From: CALDOK01 sp964481655
GTDB lineage: Bacteria; Myxococcota_A; UBA796; JAFGLY01
Assembly (NCBI GenBank): GCA_964481655.1
Contig: CAYZVO010000313.1
Span: forward strand, 1 to 7,096
DNA: 7,096 bases
Direction: 5' to 3'
Shown: positions 1 through 7,096 of the stretch, piece after piece
Layout of the letters: each line of letters opens with the position of its first letter
How positions within the stretch are numbered: the stretch's first letter is position 1
Translations under genes and position numbers: made by a program
The notes under the pieces: generated by a model
Told to the model about the DNA's origin: nothing
The model's database searches: none
The model's input: only the letters and a program-made list of their open reading frames with translations

Positions 1-1
1 C

Positions 2-1317
<1,316 letters not shown>

Positions 1318-1321
<4 letters not shown>

Positions 1322-2727
1322 AACTGGAAGTAGATGAAGTCCGCCGTGCTCCCCCGCTGGAACACGTAGATCGCCACCGCCGCGGCCGCCCATGAGGTGG
1401 TCACGGCGGGCAGGTACCAGGGCGAGGGGCGCAGCCGGGGCAGGACCAGCTTCTCGACGAGCAGGCCGGCCACCAACAGGCCGCCGAAGCCCACAACCGC
1501 CGCCATCATCACCGTGGCCGCGATCCACTGGTCCTGGCTGCCCACGAAGGGGTTCAGGGTCCAGTAGTGCAGCAGCCGCTCGATGTGGGTCTCGCGGAAG
1601 ATCATCCAGCCGAACACGGTGAAGCCGAACATCAGCGGCACGGCCAGGGTCCTCCCCAGCGCCGAGCGCCTGAACTCCCTGGGGATGAACTTCGAGGTGT
1701 AGCGATAGCCCGTGATCAGCAGGGCGTGGAAGGCCCCCCACAGCACGAAGGTCCAGGCCGCGCCGTGCCAGAGCCCGGACAGCAGCATGGCCCCCGCGGT
1801 GGCCTGGAAGGTGCGCCAGGCGGTGCCCCGGGAGCCACCGAGGGGGATGTAGAGGTAGTCGCGGATCCAGCTAGAGAAGGTGATGTGCCAGCGCCTCCAG
1901 AAGTCCGACGGGTTCCGCGCCAGGTAGGGGTGATCGAAGTTGAGGGACAGCTCGAAGCCCAGCATCCGGGCGGTGCCCCGGGCGATGTCGGTGTAGCCGG
2001 AGAAGTCCGCCAGGATCTGCACGGTGAAGCCCAGGGTGGCCGCCCAGATCATGGCCCCGGAGGGGTCGGTGTGGATGAAGATCTTGTCCACGTAGGGGGC
2101 GATGGAGTCGGCCACGATGACCTTCTTGAAGGCCCCCCACATGGCCAGCCCCAGCCCGTCCCGGAAGCGCAGGAGATCGAAGCGCCGCTCCCGCTCCATC
2201 TGGGGCAGCAGCACGCTGGCCCGCTCCACCGGGCCGGCCACCAGCTGCGGGAAGAAGGACAGGAACGAGATGTAGTCCAGGACGTTGGTGCGCGGTGTCA
2301 GCACCCCCCGGTACACGTCGATGGTGTAGCTCATGGTCTGGAAGGTGTAGAAGCTGATGCCCACGGGCAGGAAGATGCCCATGGTGTGCATGCTGGTCTC
2401 GAGGCCGAGGGCCCCCAGCGCGGCCACGAAGCTCTCGATGAAGAAGTCGCAGTACTTGAAGTAGCCGAGGATGCCCAGGTCACCGGCCAGGCTCAGGGCC
2501 AGGAAGAGCGGCCGGCGACGGGGCCAGCGCACCATCGCGCGGCCCATGGTGAAGTCCAGGATCGCCGAGGCATAGAGCAGGACGAGGAACCAGGGGTGGA
2601 CCCAGCCGTAGAACACCGCGCTGGCCACCACGAGCAGGGCGTTCTGCACGACCCGACTCCGGACGGTCCAGTACAGCCCGAAGACGAGGATGAAAAACCA
2701 GAGGAACTCGATCTGGACGAAGGACAC
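1318..2727 (-). CDS. AlgI-type MBOAT family membrane O-acyltransferase
   Basis: This 469-residue protein has many hydrophobic membrane segments. The family signature is clear: GISFYTFQTMSYTIDVYRG at 123-141, FFPQLVAGPVER at 158-169, DFSGYTDIARG at 241-251, DFWRRWHITFSSWIRDYLYI with His281, PLGGSRG at 295-301, SGLWHGAAW with His321, WGAFHAL with His334, and the terminal FIYFQF typical of AlgI relatives. His321 in WHG matches the catalytic His of MBOAT enzymes. Known relatives (AlgI, PatA, DltB) move an acyl group from a cytoplasmic donor across the inner membrane to a periplasmic partner. The length is slightly below that of classical AlgI. The start is a GTG at 2725-2727 that directly abuts the TGA of the upstream SGNH gene, with GGGAGG four bases before it, so translation is probably coupled. 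Its stop overlaps the convergent gene's stop. Acetyl is the likeliest acyl group but is not shown by sequence; the polymer acceptor is unknown. Confidence 0.96.
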
Positions 2728-5202
2728 TCAGCCTCCCGCGCCAGGGGCCAGGGTCCCGAGCCGGGCCAGGGTGAGGTAGAAGAACGGGGCGCCGGGGGAG
2801 CTCGACAGCTCGAGGGCCACCGCGCCGGGGTCGGGGGCCATGGGCAGATCCAGGGGCAGCACCAGCTCCCCTGCCGCCAGCTCAGCGGGAGAGACCGCGC
2901 GGGAGAGCAGGGCCTGCCCGTCGACCTCGAGGGTGAGCTGCAGTGCGCCGGCCTCATGGTCGAGGAAGGGCGCGGCCCTGATCACGACCGCGCTCGCGCC
3001 GTCCCGCAGCTCGATGAAGCGGAACCCCGGCTGCTCCATGCGCACGGTGTCGCCCGGGTAGAGCCACAGGCCACCCACGCGCCAGCGCTGCTCCGCGAAC
3101 CCCAGCGCGTAGCTGCGGCCGCTGTCGAGGGGGTGGACCCCGTCGCTGGCCCCGAACAGCACTGCGTCGCCCTCCAGGCAAGACGCGCCCTCGAAGCTGT
3201 CCCGGCGGCGCATGTACGCGCAGCTGCGCTCGGGCTCCGGCAGGGGGGCGCCATCCTCGAGCAGGCGCAGCGGCGAGCAGCGGTTGCAGGCCAGCGTCCG
3301 GCTCAGGGCGATGTGCGCCAGCGGGGCCAGGGAGCCGGTGGTGGCGCGCCCGAGGGGGAGGGTCTCGTGGCGCTCGATGGCCGCGAGGGGCAGCGCGACC
3401 GGCTGGCCCTGGACGCTGGCCTCGCCCCGTCGGGCCGGCGACAGCAGGTCGACGGCGGGCGGCTCGATGTCCGCAGGGGAGCCGAGCAGGTCCAGCTCGC
3501 CTCGCTCGCTCTGCAGGCCGAGCCAGCGCACGACGGTCATCGGGCCGTCCTCCGGCACCGTGACGGTGACGGTCCAGGGCTCGGACGGCGCCCGCCCCCG
3601 GTGCCGGCCCTCGAGCCCGTGCCCCCGGGGGGCCAGGGTCACCGGCGCGTCGGCGATGGTGACGCGGGGCTGGCCCGGCGCGTCGTCCATGGGCTCCACC
3701 ACGAGGCGGGTGTCCAGCTCCAGGGGGGCGCCGTGCCACGGGGACAGCTCGACCTCGAGGCGGGTGCCCGGGTAGACCCACCAGCCCTTCCGCACCCCGA
3801 CCTCGAGGGGCAGATCCTCCGACAAGGCGAGGGAGTAGTGGCCCTCGGGCTCCGCCAGGAGCGCGGGATCCGAGGGCACCACGAACAGCAGGCCCGAGAT
3901 GTGGACGAAGGACCCGGGCTCGGGCACCTGCTTGTTGGCGATCTCCCGAGCGAGGGGTACACCGTCCTCGAGCACCACCAGGGGGGAGATCCATCCCAGA
4001 CCCGCCGCTCGCGTGCCGCGGTTGCTCCAGCCAGCGGCCTGGGGCAGCCCTCCGAACAGCCGATCGGGGTTCTTGCGCCAGCGGGTGAGGGTCGGCTCGT
4101 CGAGCGCCGGGATCGGCCCGACACGCCGCACATGATGCTCGACGAAGAAGGGGGCCTGCGCGCGAGGCAGCTCGCCTCCCTCGAGCAGCCCGTGCTCCCG
4201 GACAGCGCGGCCCAGCTCCGCCGAGAAGCGGTCGCGGCCCCTGGCGTTCATGTGGACCGTGTCCACGAACAGCTCCCCGCCGTAGCCTTCGTGCATGTCC
4301 AGCCAGCCGGCTCCGAGCTCGTCGAGGGCCTCGAACAGCTCGACCCCCAGCGCCGGCTCGAGGTCCTCATCCTTCCAGCCCCGCTCCGGGTAGGGCAGGT
4401 AGACGAACAGGATCCGGGCACCGTGCTCGTGCGCCAGGGCCACCAGGTCGGGCACCAGGCTCGCCTCCACGCTGCTGCCGCCGCCGGCTGTCACCGCCGC
4501 GCCCCCATCCTGCTCGAGCACCGGGATCACCCTCTCGTACAGAGACATGTCCAGGGAGCGCTCGTCCTCGAAGACCCTCGCGAGGGCCTGGTCGGCGACC
4601 CGCGCGCCTCGCTCCCGGATCGATCCGGCACCGTCACCGAACAGCAGACCCACGGCGATCTCCCGGAGCCAGTCCTGGTAGGCCCCCCGGGTGGCCAGCC
4701 GGGCCCGCTCGAGGCGATGCCGCAGCGCGCTGGTGCGTTCACGCCCGTAGACCTTCTCGTCGATGACCGGCTCGAACTCGCTGGCGTGGTCCGCCATGGC
4801 CTGCTTGGCGGCCTGGGACTCCAGCTCGGTGTGCAGCAGCCAGCGCGGGGTGGAGCCGACGATGACCAGCTCGGGCTCGAGCCCAGCCCCGAACACCCGC
4901 TGCTCCAGCAGCACGTACCAGTTGGCGGCGCGGCTCCCGCCGGCGACGACCTTGGAGACGGGCAGCTCGGGATCTCCGTAGGCCGCGGTGAAGGCCTCGA
5001 CTTCCACGCCCTGAGCCACGGTGGAGTTGCCCACGAGCACGATCCGCGGCCGGGTCTCCCGCAGCTCGCGATCCAGGCTGGCCGCGGCCTCGCTCAGGAC
5101 CACGGGCCCGTCCCGGTTCACGGCGAGCAACACGATCAGCAACAACACCAGCGGCGAGACGAGGCTCACCACCACCGGCACGCGCCGGTCCACCCGCGAC
5201 AT
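2728..5202 (-). CDS. Large SGNH-like periplasmic protein with duplicated C-terminal beta-rich module; probable MBOAT partner
   Basis: The protein has 824 residues. The ATG start is supported by AAGGAG eight bases upstream. An N-terminal hydrophobic segment (about 9-28) should anchor it in the inner membrane with the rest in the periplasm. The SGNH-like domain spans about 50-340: block I is IVLVGNSTVAQGV with Ser60 as nucleophile (GNS in place of GDS), and block V is DTVHMNARG with Asp314 and His317. The usual GxND block is missing: the matching strand reads VIVGSTPRWLL (113-123). Residues 395-820 contain two related copies of a module, each with SPL-(V/L)LEDGxPL (406 and 643), a (L/V)LF...SD strand (439 and 681) and a W(V/L)YPG turn (475 and 713). 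All four Cys of the protein lie in the second copy (639, 642, 661, 675). SGNH plus a C-terminal glycan-binding domain recalls AlgX, though this one is much larger. It lies 73 nt after the smaller SGNH gene and abuts the MBOAT gene. Acyl transfer versus esterase activity cannot be decided from sequence. Confidence 0.88.
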   Translation of the reverse strand: MSRVDRRVPVVVSLVSPLVLLLIVLLAVNRDGPVVLSEAAASLDRELRETRPRIVLVGNSTVAQGVEVEAFTAAYGDPELPVSKVVAGGSRAANWYVLLEQRVFGAGLEPELVIVGSTPRWLLHTELESQAAKQAMADHASEFEPVIDEKVYGRERTSALRHRLERARLATRGAYQDWLREIAVGLLFGDGAGSIRERGARVADQALARVFEDERSLDMSLYERVIPVLEQDGGAAVTAGGGSSVEASLVPDLVALAHEHGARILFVYLPYPERGWKDEDLEPALGVELFEALDELGAGWLDMHEGYGGELFVDTVHMNARGRDRFSAELGRAVREHGLLEGGELPRAQAPFFVEHHVRRVGPIPALDEPTLTRWRKNPDRLFGGLPQAAGWSNRGTRAAGLGWISPLVVLEDGVPLAREIANKQVPEPGSFVHISGLLFVVPSDPALLAEPEGHYSLALSEDLPLEVGVRKGWWVYPGTRLEVELSPWHGAPLELDTRLVVEPMDDAPGQPRVTIADAPVTLAPRGHGLEGRHRGRAPSEPWTVTVTVPEDGPMTVVRWLGLQSERGELDLLGSPADIEPPAVDLLSPARRGEASVQGQPVALPLAAIERHETLPLGRATTGSLAPLAHIALSRTLACNRCSPLRLLEDGAPLPEPERSCAYMRRRDSFEGASCLEGDAVLFGASDGVHPLDSGRSYALGFAEQRWRVGGLWLYPGDTVRMEQPGFRFIELRDGASAVVIRAAPFLDHEAGALQLTLEVDGQALLSRAVSPAELAAGELVLPLDLPMAPDPGAVALELSSSPGAPFFYLTLARLGTLAPGAGG
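2732..2737 (-). promoter_or_regulatory. Ribosome binding site of the MBOAT gene, inside the end of the upstream gene
   Basis: GGGAGG on the minus strand lies four bases before the GTG start at 2725-2727. It is part of the last codons of the large SGNH gene, whose TGA stop (2728-2730) touches the GTG. This supports the GTG as the start and suggests translational coupling; the next Met in the MBOAT frame is only at residue 61. Confidence 0.7.
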
Positions 5203-5210
5203 GGAGCTGT

Positions 5211-5216
5211 CTCCTT
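5211..5216 (-). promoter_or_regulatory. Ribosome binding site of the large SGNH gene
   Basis: AAGGAG on the minus strand sits eight bases before the ATG at 5200-5202 and fixes this start. The rest of the 73-nt gap (5203-5275) is purine-rich on the coding strand. I see no convincing -35/-10 promoter pair in it. Confidence 0.7.
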
Positions 5217-5275
5217 CGCCCGCTCGGGCTCCTCTGTGTCTCCCTCGTTCGCCTCCCCAGTGGATAGCTGTAGCG

Positions 5276-6541
5276 CTATCGATCCATCGGAGTGGCCCCC
5301 GCCTGATCCTCGTCCAAGAGCCCCTGCACGACGGGCACCAGGGCCCTGGCGATCACGCCGTGGCCGCGCACGCTCAGGTGCACCACGTCCCGGAACCAGG
5401 CTGGCGGGGGCGCGCCGTGGGCGGCCTCGGCGTCGGCCTCGAGGTCCAGCAGCGTGGCCCCGCTCGACGCCGCCGCGGCCCGCACGGCGTCGGTCATGGC
5501 CCGGGTGGCCCGCAGGGGGAGCTGGTCGCCCTCGAGGGCGGCCCGCAGGTCGTCGTAGGCCCCCGGGTCGCCCCGCTCGAGGCGCTGCAGGCCCCGCTCG
5601 AAGAGCAGCTCGGGACAGCCCGGGTCCTGCTCGAGGGCCGCGGCGAGGGCCGCCGGGCTCATGGCGGCCCCGCCACGGTCGTCGGGGCCTCGGCCCCGCT
5701 CCGGCGCCGGGGACAGCTCCGGGCAGCTGCGGCCCACGGGGCCCGCGCTCACCCAGTTGGCCACGGGGGTCACGAGCACCACGTCGGCGCCAGCCCCATG
5801 GGCGTCGCGCACCATGGCCTCGAGGTTGGCCTGCAGGTCGCGGGCGGCGAGCGCCCGGCGGGGATCGTCGGGGGGGCAGGTCAAGGCGAGGCCGTCCCGG
5901 CGCCCCTGCTCGTGGGCGGCGACGGCGGGGTCATCACCGCTGGACTCGCTGGGTGCGAGGGCGGCCTTCAGCATGCGGTAGCTGGCGAGCCGGTCCAGCA
6001 GCAGGCGCGCCCGCACGGTGAGGGAGGCGCCCACGGTGCCGTAGCGGTCCTCGAGCACCGCGTTGCCGATGTCGTTGTGGCCGATGTAGAGCACCACCAC
6101 GTCGGGCTGGAAGGCCACCGCTTCGCCCAGCACCAGGCGGTGGTGGTGGCTGTCCAGCCCCGGGCGCCCCAGGTTGAGGACCTCCACGGGGTGGCCCGCC
6201 TCCCGCAGCAGGCCCTCGAGGGCCCCAGGGACCTCGTCCCGCGCCTGGATGCCGCTGCCGCCGCGGATGCTCGAGCCCCCCAGCACGAAGACCCTGGACA
6301 CGCCGGCGGGGGGCTCGGCGGTGAAGGGGCGCACCATGTCGTGGCCCTGGTAGCCGGGGATGACCTCGTCACCCCGGCGCTGGAAAGCGGCGCCATCGAC
6401 GTTCCAGCGAGCCCGCACCACGGGCTGAGGTCCGTCCGAGACGGGCACCACGGCCCGCAGCAGCAGCTCGACACCCAGCAGCAGCACCACCGCCACCCCG
6501 AGCCCCAGCAGGGCGCGGGTCAGGCGTCTCGAGGCGGCCAC
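5276..6541 (-). CDS. Membrane-anchored SGNH/GDSL-family hydrolase or acyltransferase
   Basis: The protein has 421 residues. The start is a GTG preceded at five bases by GAGGG. Residues 9-32 form a signal anchor, so the catalytic part should be periplasmic. The SGNH blocks are complete: VFVLGGSSIRG at 84-94 (nucleophile probably Ser90), NLGRPGLDS at 123-131, YIGHND at 152-157 (oxyanion-hole Asn156), and DVVHLSVRG at 385-393 with Asp385 and His388. The family includes esterases, lipases, and carbohydrate O-acetyl transferases and esterases. Residues about 300-345 (ALEQDPGCPELLFERGL, then ALEGDQLPLRAT) form a short helical insertion with TPR-like spacing, seen in a group of periplasmic SGNH proteins. 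It lies 16 nt after the Asp-rich secreted protein gene and 73 nt before the large SGNH gene, suggesting co-transcription. With its intact active site it is the better candidate for real hydrolase or transferase chemistry in the cluster. The substrate is unknown. Confidence 0.92.
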   Translation of the reverse strand: MAASRRLTRALLGLGVAVVLLLGVELLLRAVVPVSDGPQPVVRARWNVDGAAFQRRGDEVIPGYQGHDMVRPFTAEPPAGVSRVFVLGGSSIRGGSGIQARDEVPGALEGLLREAGHPVEVLNLGRPGLDSHHHRLVLGEAVAFQPDVVVLYIGHNDIGNAVLEDRYGTVGASLTVRARLLLDRLASYRMLKAALAPSESSGDDPAVAAHEQGRRDGLALTCPPDDPRRALAARDLQANLEAMVRDAHGAGADVVLVTPVANWVSAGPVGRSCPELSPAPERGRGPDDRGGAAMSPAALAAALEQDPGCPELLFERGLQRLERGDPGAYDDLRAALEGDQLPLRATRAMTDAVRAAAASSGATLLDLEADAEAAHGAPPPAWFRDVVHLSVRGHGVIARALVPVVQGLLDEDQAGATPMDR

Positions 6542-6546
6542 GGGTT

Positions 6547-6551
6547 CCCTC
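6547..6551 (-). promoter_or_regulatory. Ribosome binding site of the smaller SGNH gene
   Basis: GAGGG on the minus strand lies five bases before the GTG at 6539-6541, within the 16-nt gap after the upstream TAG. It supports the GTG start, which is followed directly by the Arg-rich then hydrophobic signal anchor expected at an N-terminus. Confidence 0.55.
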
Positions 6552-6557
6552 GCGGCG

Positions 6558-7096
6558 CTAGAGCTCGAGCACCGCCTCGAACTCCATGGCGATCTCGATG
6601 ATCAGCTTGTAGCCGTGGAACTCCATGGTCTCGGCGTACGAGCCTTCGCCGATGATGGTGTCGCCCTCGAAGGTGCCCTCCCACGGGACCTCGTAGGTGT
6701 CCATGTGGGGGACCTCCATCAGCGCGATGCCCTCGAGGATCTCGTCGCCCGAGGCCTGCAGCACCGCGGTCTGGGTGCCCATGGAGGCCAGGTGGCCCTG
6801 GAAGAGGCACTCGTAGGCGCCCTGGAAGGGCGGGTCCTGGTCCGTGCTGTACCACAGCTCCACGGTGCCGATGCAGGTGTCGGCGTAGTTGAGCAGGTTG
6901 GTCTCGGCGACGTAGACCTCGAAGGCGCCGGTGTAGTAGTCGCCGATGGGATCGGTGTCGGCGTCGGAGTCCGCGTCGGTGTCGGCGTCCGCGTCGGCGT
7001 CGGAGTCCGCGTCGGTGTCGGCGTCGCCGTCGGCGTCGGTGTCCGCGTCGGTGTCGGCGTGGGGGGGGGGGCCGCCGCCGGGGGGGGCGGTGTCGT
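6558..7096 (-). CDS. Secreted or lipoprotein-like protein with Asp-Ala/Thr/Ser linker (5' partial), function unknown
   Basis: The frame is open through the right edge, so the N-terminus is missing; the in-frame GTG at 6861-6863 lies inside a continuous fold and is not a start. The 178 residues seen begin DTAPPGGGPPPH, followed by an alternating Asp linker (DTDADTDADGD and on, residues 13-48), then about 130 residues with alternating polar and hydrophobic strands (AFEVYVAE, GTVELWYS, GTFEGDTIIGEGSY, YKLIIEIAMEFEAVLEL). The C-terminal part looks like a small beta-sandwich or beta-barrel; I do not recognise a family. Two Cys (residues 73 and 94) could form a disulfide. A Gly/Pro then Asp-rich linker before a beta domain is typical of secreted lipoproteins of Myxococcota-like bacteria, so a lipobox just upstream is predicted but not visible. 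It ends 16 nt before the SGNH gene, consistent with one operon. Homopolymer G runs fall in its coding sequence near the edge. Confidence 0.85.
   Translation of the reverse strand, partial: DTAPPGGGPPPHADTDADTDADGDADTDADSDADADADTDADSDADTDPIGDYYTGAFEVYVAETNLLNYADTCIGTVELWYSTDQDPPFQGAYECLFQGHLASMGTQTAVLQASGDEILEGIALMEVPHMDTYEVPWEGTFEGDTIIGEGSYAETMEFHGYKLIIEIAMEFEAVLEL
6951..7058 (-). repeat. Low-complexity (Asp-Ala/Thr/Ser)n linker-coding repeat
   Basis: This stretch is built from six-base units on the minus strand (GAC plus GCC/GCG, ACC, TCC or GGC) and encodes 36 residues in which every second one is Asp. It is a probable flexible, acidic, possibly calcium-binding spacer between the anchored N-terminus and the C-terminal beta domain. 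Length variation between strains is likely for such repeats. Confidence 0.85.
7061..7087. repeat. G11 and G8 homopolymer runs inside coding sequence
   Basis: On the plus strand there are 11 G (7061-7071), then CCGCCGCC, then 8 G (7080-7087). On the coding (minus) strand they read as Pro-Pro, Gly-Gly-Gly, Pro-Pro-Pro codons, and the frame is intact as given. Runs of this length are prone to slippage in replication and in sequencing. Confidence 0.9.

Noticed and set aside
5263..5280. Inverted repeat GATAGC-N6-GCTATC overlapping the TAG of the 421-aa gene, as a terminator
   Set aside because: The stem is only six A/T-containing pairs and no T run follows on the minus strand, so it does not support termination between the two SGNH genes.
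1567..6021. Very long plus-strand open frame (about 1,484 codons) opposite the MBOAT and SGNH genes
   Set aside because: It is codon-aligned antisense to the MBOAT and large SGNH genes. It stays open because TTA, CTA and TCA codons are almost absent from these GC-rich genes. Its product is a Gly/His/Gln/Arg-rich mix without domains, while the minus-strand products have clear family motifs.
5021..6601. Plus-strand open frame of about 526 codons
   Set aside because: It is codon-aligned antisense to the 421-aa SGNH gene, with the same explanation by rare stop-complement codons, and has no recognisable protein features.
6861..6863. GTG as start of the right-hand minus-strand gene
   Set aside because: The frame continues upstream through strand-like sequence (AFEVYVAE) and the Asp linker to the window edge, so the gene is longer and truncated.

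Overview
The window is about 7.1 kb of very GC-rich bacterial DNA that is almost entirely coding. The mix of content suggests a Myxococcota-like (former deltaproteobacterial) genome or a related environmental lineage: MopE-type Cys/Asp metal-binding repeats joined to a fibrinogen-like domain, an Asp-Ala/Thr/Ser linker in a secreted protein, strong G/C third positions and frequent GTG starts. This placement is inferred from protein style, not from a marker gene.

Layout. Positions 2-1321 (+) hold the 3' part of a secreted protein with at least three ~70-residue Cys/Asp repeats followed by a fibrinogen-related domain. It converges on a minus-strand cluster, and the two stop codons overlap in a CTAG palindrome at 1318-1321. 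The minus-strand cluster, in transcription order (right to left), is: a 5'-truncated secreted or lipoprotein-like protein with a low-complexity Asp-rich linker (7096-6558); a membrane-anchored SGNH/GDSL hydrolase of 421 aa (6541-5276); a second, unusual SGNH-like protein of 824 aa with a duplicated C-terminal beta-rich module (5202-2728); and an AlgI-type MBOAT O-acyltransferase of 469 aa (2727-1318). Gaps between them are 16, 73 and 0 nt, so the four genes are plausibly one operon.

How they may work together. An MBOAT membrane acyltransferase encoded beside SGNH-fold periplasmic proteins is the known logic of polysaccharide O-acetylation (AlgI with AlgJ/AlgX, PatA/PatB) and of D-alanylation (DltB/DltD). 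The MBOAT would move an acyl group across the inner membrane. One or both SGNH proteins would pass it to, or remove it from, a periplasmic or surface polymer. The large SGNH protein is the most unusual element: it keeps the nucleophile Ser and the DxxH motif, lacks the usual GxND block, and carries about 460 extra residues built around two copies of a module. No polymerase, glycosyltransferase or export gene lies in the window, so the substrate is unknown.

Limits: both end genes are cut by the window edges. No rRNA, tRNA, CRISPR array, IS element or convincing promoter or terminator was seen. No stretch over 300 bases lacks a gene; the longest gap is 73 nt.
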